Shown here piece by piece: positions 63,045 through 64,000 of a stretch of 64,000 nt of DNA. This DNA is from Semisulcospira habei (Eukaryota; Mollusca; Gastropoda; Semisulcospiridae), in the NCBI GenBank assembly GCA_036245525.1, contig BTPG01000003.1, forward strand, positions 161,379,260 to 161,443,259. Direction: 5' to 3'. Made by a program: the position numbers and the translations under genes. The notes beneath the pieces were generated by a model. That model saw nothing but the letters and a program-made list of their open reading frames with translations. It was not told where the DNA came from and ran no database searches. Numbering within the stretch: the first letter of the stretch is position 1; the number at the start of each line of letters is the position of its first letter.

Positions 63045-63112
63045 CTGGAGACAAAAAAGGGGAAAGGGATGGGGAAGACAAGGGGGCAGGGAAAGGGAAG
63101 GAGAATACATTA

Positions 63113-63187
63113 TTAACCCCTTTGTGCAAGCACCCACCAATACTCATTGTAAACAGTGCTGGTGGCTGAATGCACAAGGGGGTTAGG
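63113..63187. repeat. Short hairpin, TTAACCCC ends
   Basis: ttaacccctttgtgcaagca pairs with tgcacaagggggttag; caccaata pairs roughly with gctggtgg. TTAA is kept only at the left end. Confidence 0.5.
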
Positions 63188-63396
63188 CATCTTTTTTTTT
63201 TGCAATGCTAAATTTTACATGGCATAAACGTATAGTCATTACTATTTGTTGTATCTGAATATCTATTTAAAAAAAAAGAAAAAGAAAAGACAACAGGGAA
63301 CATTTTTCAAGACTTGTAATTTAAGAAGGAATAGTTTATCATCTATGTACAAACTCATTTTTCCACACAAGTGGCATGATCTCTTCTGTTACTCCA

Positions 63397-63636
63397 TTAA
63401 CTCTTTGCCTGCAAATGTAGACCTAGCCGTTGCGAGATTACTTCGCCTAGAACACTGTCAACGGAAAGATCCACCCAGCCAAGGTTCACTTGCAATGCGT
63501 GTGCTGGGCTACTTTTAGTGCTGGATGTGTCGTTACAAGACATTACTTGGTATGCACACCTGATCCATAAATAAACTCTTAACAGATGGCAGAAAACATA
63601 TAACACAAAAAAGTTACATAGTAGGCAAGGAGTTAA
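63397..63636. repeat. 240-bp TTAA-flanked MITE
   Basis: Left end ttaactctttgcctgcaaat, right end gtaggcaaggagttaa: ~15-bp inverted repeats bounded by TTAA on both sides. This is the classic look of a piggyBac-type MITE. No ORF. Confidence 0.65.
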
Positions 63637-64000
63637 ATAATCTGTACAATTACACTTATAAAATGTATAAATTAAGGCACAGAATGTAGGCTTGTATGGA
63701 TGAAATTAAAAGAAAAACAATTCAAGCAAAAAGCATATCCTGTTTGCACACAAAATAAAAACTAGGTGCCCCTAGGCAACAGCGTACACTCTGCAGATGT
63801 ATGTGTGTCTGGCGAATCAAATGCTATATATTTATCTGCAGACTTCATGATCATAAGCAAATACATGGACCAATAATGCCACTGGAAATAAAGAATTCTC
63901 ATCTGGAAAACCAATTTCTTGAAAAAGATATGAAAGAAAAACAAAACAATAATGTAATTTTAAAAAGTGGTCTGCCCCAGTAAGATGAACACAAGCAATA

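Larger units (their letters stand above)
63045..64000. other. Intron with two small MITE-like hairpins
   Basis: Upstream intron of the TTLL3-like gene. Apart from the hairpins at 63113-63187 and 63397-63636 nothing is recognised. Confidence 0.5.

Overview
This window is nuclear DNA from an animal, most probably a lophotrochozoan and plausibly a mollusc. That guess rests on the transposon mix (DIRS-like tyrosine-recombinase retrotransposons, RTE-type LINEs, a Polinton/adintovirus-like element, foldback MITEs) and cannot be refined from sequence alone. The whole window appears to lie inside one host gene on the minus strand, a TTLL3-like tubulin glycylase. Ten exons, 2132-2227 to 63044-62905, can be read with canonical splice sites and matching phases; both ends of the gene lie outside the window. 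They total 1506 bp, so about 98% of the window is intron and most of that is mobile DNA.

Every intron longer than 2 kb holds at least one DIRS-like element. A (1-2118), B (2899-7217), C (18589-25137), G (26469-28937 and 43721-44024), H (44025-45564) and D (51795-57732) are on the minus strand, the same strand as the gene. E (9539-12032) is a chimera with two convergent gag segments, and F (12364-14625) is a plus-strand 5' fragment joined to an inverted recombinase fragment. C and D are nearly complete: inverted terminal repeats, an internal complementary region that joins copies of both ends, a gag-like ORF with a Cys-rich N-terminal module, RT-RNase H, and a tyrosine recombinase. B has lost RT-RNase H, and H keeps only part of the recombinase.

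The largest intron (25673-46249) carries a degraded Polinton/adintovirus-like endogenous viral element (about 28938-39600). It has a DNA polymerase B remnant, a packaging ATPase, a hexon-type major capsid protein split by a LINE, a penton-like minor capsid protein split by a SINE, a long helical/membrane protein, a Pro/Ala-rich single-pass protein and several unassigned ORFs. No integrase or protease is visible. Many of its frame breaks lie in A-runs, so either decay or assembly error is possible.

Other content: a full-length, apparently intact LINE (58160-61322, 1028-aa ORF, 13-bp target duplication); three 5'-truncated LINEs and a LINE 3' remnant; two copies of one SINE family with 13-bp duplications; several palindromic MITE families, including TTAA-ended ones; a nonautonomous repeat with internal ~164-bp tandem units; and a 0.7-kb foldback element. 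The mobile elements form a nested history inside one ciliary gene. No RNA gene or CRISPR array was found; one decayed tRNA-like SINE is suggested.
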